Shown here one piece after another: positions 7,036-10,513 of a stretch of DNA of 10,513 bases. The DNA comes from Planctomycetota bacterium. GTDB taxonomy: Bacteria; Planctomycetota; Planctomycetia; Isosphaerales; Isosphaeraceae. The DNA is taken from assembly GCA_021777685.1 (NCBI GenBank), contig JAJYDH010000194.1, forward strand, positions 1 to 10,513, given 5' to 3'. The position numbers were made by a program, and so were the translations under genes. The notes beneath the pieces were generated by a model. The model was not told the DNA's origin. It worked only from the letters and a program-made list of their open reading frames with translations, and searched no databases. Within the stretch, counting starts at the first letter, position 1. The number at the start of each line of letters is the position of its first letter.

Positions 7036-7912
7036 ATGATTGTTTGCTGAGACATCCTGCGCACCATCGTTGCGACCTTGATCGTCCTGTGCTTTTGGGG
7101 GATCGGGGCGTCAGATGCTGATGGTGTCACCATCGCCGTCGACCCGAACCAACCAAACGCGGAACTGCTCGGATATCCGACGAGCTATACCGCCACGCCA
7201 GCCAACAACCTGTATCCGTACACGGTCGCGTGGTCGGTCCGAATGAATGACCCGAAATTCGGGGTTTCAGGTTACTTGGTCTCGCCTAATACAACCTTGA
7301 ATTTACCAAATTTGTATTATTAGATACCAATAACGCATCAATTGCAGTGCGTCATCACCTATCAAGCGGGGCCCGGGCTACCGAATCCACCAGCCGCCGA
7401 GACAGCTACTCGAACCATCACGATCGCACCGCCCGATTTGGTCGATCCGACCAACATATCCGTGCCGACCCCCTATGAGCCCGGCAATCTCGCGACCTCA
7501 GACGGTGGTATCCAGGGCAAGCAAGGGTATTACGTCAAATTTCCATTGAAGGTCAATGGGAAGAAGATCGGCCCTTACTTCCAGTTCACGGCGCAGGAGA
7601 TCACCACTAACTTCATAGACATCAATGGCGATCCCCAAGGTCCGTTCGGTCCAGACCCCTTTCCGCCCACAAATAATAATGTGTTATTTCAAATTCAACA
7701 AGATGGTAATGAGAACTACTGGATCGCGGATTGGAAGCAAGTCGCCTTGGGGGCCGGCCCCGCCCCCGGGCAGACTGAACTCATACACTCAGGAAATTGT
7801 CATCACTTTCAGTGACGGCAATAACAAACTACAAACCGTATCGCTCGGCAAGATCAACTATACAACCGTCGGGCTGGATGAAAACACTTGGGAGTTGAAT
7901 TTCAACGACTGA
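7036..7912 (+). pseudogene. Decayed gene for a secreted Ig-like-fold protein
   Basis: ATG 7036 follows GGAG (7024-7027), the position of a normal start, and the frame reads into a signal peptide (ILRTIVATLIVLCFWGIGA). Three lesions break it: TGA at codon 5 (7048-7050), TAG at codon 96 (7321-7323), and a frameshift near 7790, after which the +1 frame continues as TQEIVITFSDGNNKLQ to a TGA at 7912. The pieces at 7078-7323 and 7342-7815 share one frame and the last piece follows on, so this was one protein of about 290 residues. Its beta-rich, Thr/Asn/Pro-rich N-terminal part (VTIAVDPN, YPYTVAWSV, TATRTITIAPP) looks like an Ig-like or PKD-like surface domain. The family is not recognised. GC content is clearly lower than in flanking genes, which suggests different ancestry. 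The middle open piece could still be expressed from an internal start, but no ribosome binding site supports that. Confidence 0.7.
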
Positions 7913-7938
7913 CGGGGATCGTCGCCTCTTTCTGGACT

Positions 7939-7960
7939 TCCCTTCACCCCCTTGAAGGGA
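7939..7960 (+). terminator. Short hairpin after the decayed gene
   Basis: TCCCTTC (7939-7945) pairs with GAAGGGA (7954-7960) around an 8-base loop, 27 bp after the end of the pseudogene. The stem is short and no T-tract follows, so this is a weak call. Confidence 0.3.
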
Positions 7961-8024
7961 TATCACTATTCGTCGGAACGGGACACGCATCTCAATCACC
8001 AATTTCCATTCGGGAGGTCCGCGC

Positions 8025-8630
8025 ATGAAGTTCGTCGACTTCGCCGCCATCGGACTTATCGCGTGCTTCGGCAGGGATTCGATGGGACAGAACTTTGGGA
8101 GAAGAGATCCCACTTTCAGGCTCGGAGGAGGTCCGAGCGCTAGCACGTTGGCCGGCAATTGGGGTTTCAACCCCTGGACCCCGCGGCCAACGATCGGGCA
8201 GATTCCAAACACGAGCCTGCCGCCTGGCGCGGGGATCCCGGTGGTGATCCCGACGCAGCCGATCGCTGAAGTGCCCCCGGACACGGCATTGGTCGTGGAT
8301 GTGGACCCCCGCATCCCCGGCGATCGAGCGAAATTACACTCGAAGGCTTCGATGATTCTGGGAAATGCCAAGCTCCAACCGCCCCAGGAGAGGATCGCTT
8401 ATTTTCGATCCATCTCTTACGACCCGGCGAATTTCAAAGGTTGGCACGCCTACGTCGAGAGGATCGATCTCGTGGGCGGCGGCATGATTGCGTCGCTGAG
8501 GGTCACGGCCAAGTCGAAGCAGTCTATTGATACTGCGTGTTATTATGAAAAATACTTTATTAATAACCAGGGCATTTCATTCCTCTTCGGCCAGGAACCG
8601 ATTGGACAGATTCGCCTGATGTTCCATTAA
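8025..8630 (+). CDS. Secreted hypothetical protein
   Basis: 201 residues. ATG 8025 is well placed: GGGAGG (8012-8017) lies 7 bases upstream. The first ~22 residues (FAAIGLIACFG core, then SMGQ) look like a short signal peptide. Residues about 23-85 are rich in Gly, Pro and Asn and probably disordered (PWTPRPTIGQIPN, PPGAGIPVVIP). Residues about 88-201 form a compact alpha/beta region (ALVVDVDPRIPGD; AYFRSISYDPANFKGWHAYVE; SIDTACYYEKYFINN). I do not recognise the family. Composition is AT-richer than in the outer genes, like the pseudogene just upstream. The decayed transglutaminase-like remnant begins within 30 bp of its stop, so the two were probably brought together by rearrangement. Confidence 0.65.
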   Translation: MKFVDFAAIGLIACFGRDSMGQNFGRRDPTFRLGGGPSASTLAGNWGFNPWTPRPTIGQIPNTSLPPGAGIPVVIPTQPIAEVPPDTALVVDVDPRIPGDRAKLHSKASMILGNAKLQPPQERIAYFRSISYDPANFKGWHAYVERIDLVGGGMIASLRVTAKSKQSIDTACYYEKYFINNQGISFLFGQEPIGQIRLMFH

Positions 8631-8658
8631 GGAAATTTAACAGAGGAGCCGAGGTCAG

Positions 8659-8802
8659 ACCTATTGGGTTCAGGGCTTCGGCGGGTTGCGGACCAAGTGC
8701 GACATGTCCGTGGAAATCGAGCCGCTCGACCTCGCCGAATTCCTCGCGACCCGGGCCACACGCCCGGCGTCGAAGAAGCAGGCCGCGAAGAAAGCGAGCT
8801 AG
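8659..8802 (+). pseudogene. C-terminal remnant of a second transglutaminase-like gene
   Basis: The frame ending at TAG 8800-8802 encodes 47 residues matching the end of the gene at 5566-6711: TYWVQGFGGL...TKC...VEIEPLDLAEFLA beside TPWVIGSGTL...IKC...TEVEPLDLAEFLA, then RPASKKQAAKKAS beside RPAPKKQAARKAR. Bases 8719-8749 are identical over 31 nt to 6628-6658; across the last 84 nt I count about 11 differences. Upstream of 8719 the match is only at protein level, with a 3-residue gap. No start, signal peptide or transglutaminase core precedes it, so it is a 5'-truncated paralogue and not a functional small gene. Confidence 0.75.
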
Positions 8803-8837
8803 GACGCGGGGTGGTCCGCCGACCCGGGCGAGGCCGA

Positions 8838-9641
8838 TCAATCCTCGACTCCCCAGGTCCGGACGACCGGCGGGACGGGCACCCGGGTCAGGTGGCCTTC
8901 GATCTCCTCGGCCTTGAGGTACAGGCGATGGGTCGGGACCGGGCTGGCGGCGATTTTTCGCCTCTCGTCCATCCAGCGGAGCAGCTCGACGCCCGCCTCG
9001 GGCTCGACGTCGTTGATCGGGGACTCGATCGCCGAGGCTCCGCGGAAGGTCGCGTGCGGGACCGGGACGAGCTGGCCGAGGCTCTCCCCCGCTGCGAACG
9101 ACAACTCGCCGGCCCCGATCAGCTTCCAGTTCAGCGTAAACGTGTAGTTGAGCCACCAGGTCTCGATCACCCCCTCCAGCGGCGAGCCGTTCGCCTTCCA
9201 GCGATTGCTCGGCCCCTTGGCGTAGAGGTCCCAGCCGGGCGAGGTCCGGAACAGCCAGGGGGGCGAGAACGTGACGATCCCCCGGCCGAACTGGCTCTTG
9301 ATCGAGGACGCCCATTTCGGGTCGACCTTGACCCGCAGCCCCGAAGGGGCCGCCGAGCCGTCCCACTCGACCCGGACGTCGGTCGGGCAGAGGACCTGCC
9401 AGCCCCACTGGTTGGCCACGACCATCGGCAGGCACTGGTAGGCGGTCGGGTGCTCCCCCATCCAGCCTCGACGGACCGGCGACGGGCGCAAGGCCCAGCC
9501 CTCGCCCCAGCCGTGATCGAGCAGCCGGAGCGCCTTGAGTTCGAACGGGGCGGCGTCCGACGGCCCCGAGTCGGCCAGTCGACGTTCCAGGTCGGCGACC
9601 CGCTCCTCGAGCTCCCGGCATCGCGGGCATGTCTCGCTCAT
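8838..9641 (-). CDS. DUF6065 family protein
   Basis: 267 residues from ATG 9641, where GGGAG lies upstream with a 5-base gap; the open frame extends to 9695 but without family character. The core from about residue 40 has the hallmarks I associate with DUF6065: AYQCLPMVVANQWGWQVLCP (68-86 region), VEWDG (91-95), FGRGIVTF (118-125), LFRTSPGWDLYAKGPSN (130-146), PLEGVIETWWL (154-164) and FTLNWKL (168-174). The biochemical function of this family is unknown. The N-terminus adds a CPRC pair (C5, C8) followed by a Glu/Arg/Leu-rich short coiled coil (about 9-24), possibly a metal-binding or dimerising extension. No signal peptide. It lies downstream of the EF-G gene on the same strand, separated by a GC-rich hairpin, and converges on the transglutaminase remnant with a 35-bp gap. 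The DUF assignment rests on remembered motifs. Confidence 0.75.
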   Translation of the reverse strand: MSETCPRCRELEERVADLERRLADSGPSDAAPFELKALRLLDHGWGEGWALRPSPVRRGWMGEHPTAYQCLPMVVANQWGWQVLCPTDVRVEWDGSAAPSGLRVKVDPKWASSIKSQFGRGIVTFSPPWLFRTSPGWDLYAKGPSNRWKANGSPLEGVIETWWLNYTFTLNWKLIGAGELSFAAGESLGQLVPVPHATFRGASAIESPINDVEPEAGVELLRWMDERRKIAASPVPTHRLYLKAEEIEGHLTRVPVPPVVRTWGVED

Positions 9642-9683
9642 CTCGACTCCCGATCCTGTCGTCGCGACGATTCGAAAGCCGAC

Positions 9684-9708
9684 GGGCCGGGGCACCCCGC
9701 CCCGGCCC
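9684..9708 (-). terminator. GC-rich hairpin between EF-G and DUF6065 genes
   Basis: GGGCCGGGG (9684-9692) and CCCCGGCCC (9700-9708) are perfect 9-bp arms with a 7-base loop, 25 bp after the EF-G stop on the minus strand. GGCTTTCG follows in the direction of transcription, so there is no real U-tract. It probably ends or attenuates the EF-G transcript before the DUF6065 gene. Confidence 0.55.
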
Positions 9709-9732
9709 TTCAGGTCGGATGATCCTGGCGAC

Positions 9733-10513
9733 TCAATCTTCCTCGACGCCTCCTCGCGACCGGGCCCAGCGGTTGACGAGGTCCTGCTGGACGTTGGGCG
9801 GGACCGGCTCGTAGGAGCGGAATTCCATCGTGTACGAGCCCCGGCCGGCGGTCATGCTCTTGAGGTCGGTCGCGTAGCGGAGCGCCTCGGCGAGCGGCAC
9901 GGTGGCCTTGATGGCCTGCTGTCCTCCCGCGTGGGTCTCCATTCCGGTGATGTGCCCTCGGCGGGTCGAGAGGTCGGCGGAGATGTCGCCGAACTTCTCC
10001 AGTGGGGCGACGATCTCGAGGTCGACGATCGGTTCCAACAGGGCCGGCCGGGCCGCCAGGAACGCCTTGCGGAAGGCCGAGGCGCCCGCCGTCTTGAACG
10101 CCTGCTCCGAGCTGTCGACCGCGTGGTGCGAGCCGAAGAAGACCTCGACCTCGACGTCCACGACCGCGTTGCCCGAGACGACGCCCTTCTCCAACTGCTC
10201 GCGGATGCCCTTCTCGATCGCCGGGATGAACTGGTTGGGGATGACCCCGCCCTTGACCGCGTCGACGAACGAGAACCCCTCGCCGCGATTCCGGGGCCTG
10301 ATCCGGAGCTGGACGTCGGCGAACTGGCCGCGTCCGCCGGTCTGCTTCTTGTGCCGGTGGTGCGCCTCGGCGTCTCCCGTGATGGTCTCCAGGTAGGGGA
10401 CGTGCGGGACGTGGGTGTTGATGTCGAGCTTGTAGCGGCTCTTGAGACGGTTCTGGATCACATCCAGGTGCAGCTCGCTCATCCCGGAGATCACGAGTTC
10501 GTGGGTCTGCGAG
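9733..10513 (-). CDS. fusA: Elongation factor G family GTPase, C-terminal part (5' end beyond the window)
   Basis: 259 residues are visible, covering the end of domain III and domains IV and V. EF-G drives tRNA-mRNA translocation on the ribosome with GTP. Motifs in order: HELVISGMSELHL (end of domain III), KKQTGGRGQFADV opening domain IV, GGVIPNQFIPAIEKGI, GSHHAVDSSEQAFK (the domain IV tip loop that enters the decoding centre, His kept), ARPALLEPI, STRRGHITGMETHAGGQ and YATDLKSMTAGRGSYTMEF of domain V. The GTPase domain lies outside the window. The KKQTGGRGQ wording and the highly variable domain V edge look more like an EF-G-like paralogue (EF-G2 type) than the canonical str-operon copy, and no str-operon genes are seen downstream. 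The symbol is therefore given at family level only. Confidence 0.9.
   Translation of the reverse strand, partial: SQTHELVISGMSELHLDVIQNRLKSRYKLDINTHVPHVPYLETITGDAEAHHRHKKQTGGRGQFADVQLRIRPRNRGEGFSFVDAVKGGVIPNQFIPAIEKGIREQLEKGVVSGNAVVDVEVEVFFGSHHAVDSSEQAFKTAGASAFRKAFLAARPALLEPIVDLEIVAPLEKFGDISADLSTRRGHITGMETHAGGQQAIKATVPLAEALRYATDLKSMTAGRGSYTMEFRSYEPVPPNVQQDLVNRWARSRGGVEED

Noticed and set aside
7048..7323. TGA and TAG as recoded codons (selenocysteine or readthrough)
   Set aside because: No SECIS-like hairpin follows the TGA, other genes here use TGA and TAG as ordinary stops, and the same gene also carries a frameshift. Decay is simpler.
6628..8802. A complete integrative element between att sites
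   Set aside because: No integrase, recombinase or transfer gene lies between the repeated tails. The right-hand tail also shows diverged homology further upstream, which fits an old paralogue better than a clean att duplication.
8803..8837. Terminator between the transglutaminase remnant and the DUF6065 gene
   Set aside because: Only short imperfect pairing (GGGT with ACCC) is present, which is expected by chance in GC-rich DNA.
8560..9630. Minus-strand open frame of 356 codons in a different frame from the DUF6065 gene
   Set aside because: It overlaps the DUF6065 gene, which has recognisable conserved motifs. The product of this frame is Arg/Gly/Pro-rich and crosses the transglutaminase remnant.

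Overview
The window looks like chromosomal DNA of a high-GC planctomycete, probably in or near the Isosphaeraceae. This is an inference from very GC-rich codon usage, several secreted proteins with Arg-rich signal peptides, a secreted WD40-like protein, a secreted transglutaminase-fold protein with a Lys/Arg-rich tail, and loosely packed genes that often change strand. No rRNA, tRNA, CRISPR array, transposase or integrase was seen.

Layout from left to right. (1) A minus-strand gene runs off the left edge. It encodes a secreted cupredoxin domain fused to an FTR1-type iron permease. (2) It is divergent from a plus-strand class I methyltransferase gene. The shared upstream region holds a perfect 19-bp palindrome resembling a Fur box. 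(3) The methyltransferase is followed by a secreted beta-propeller-like protein, which converges on (4) a class 1B dihydroorotate dehydrogenase (pyrD). A 12-bp perfect hairpin lies between them and carries the pyrD stop codon in its loop. (5) Divergent from pyrD is a secreted transglutaminase-fold protein with Phe where the catalytic Cys is expected.

(6) From about 6712 to 8660 the DNA changes character and is visibly AT-richer. It holds an inverted-repeat element, a hairpin, a sigma70-like promoter, a decayed Ig-like secreted protein gene (two in-frame stops plus a frameshift) and an intact secreted hypothetical protein. The segment ends in a remnant of a second transglutaminase-like gene. 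The last ~85 bp of that remnant nearly repeat the 3' end of the intact gene at 6711, so two copies of one gene tail bracket the AT-rich segment.

(7) On the right, on the minus strand, an EF-G-family gene enters from the window edge. It is followed by a GC-rich hairpin and a DUF6065-family gene.

The genes do not form one pathway. The best-supported functional link is iron: the Fur-like operator sits just upstream of the cupredoxin-FTR1 gene. The most unusual parts are that fusion, the transglutaminase-fold protein lacking its nucleophile, and the AT-rich island between duplicated gene tails. I see no convincing new defence or mobile system.
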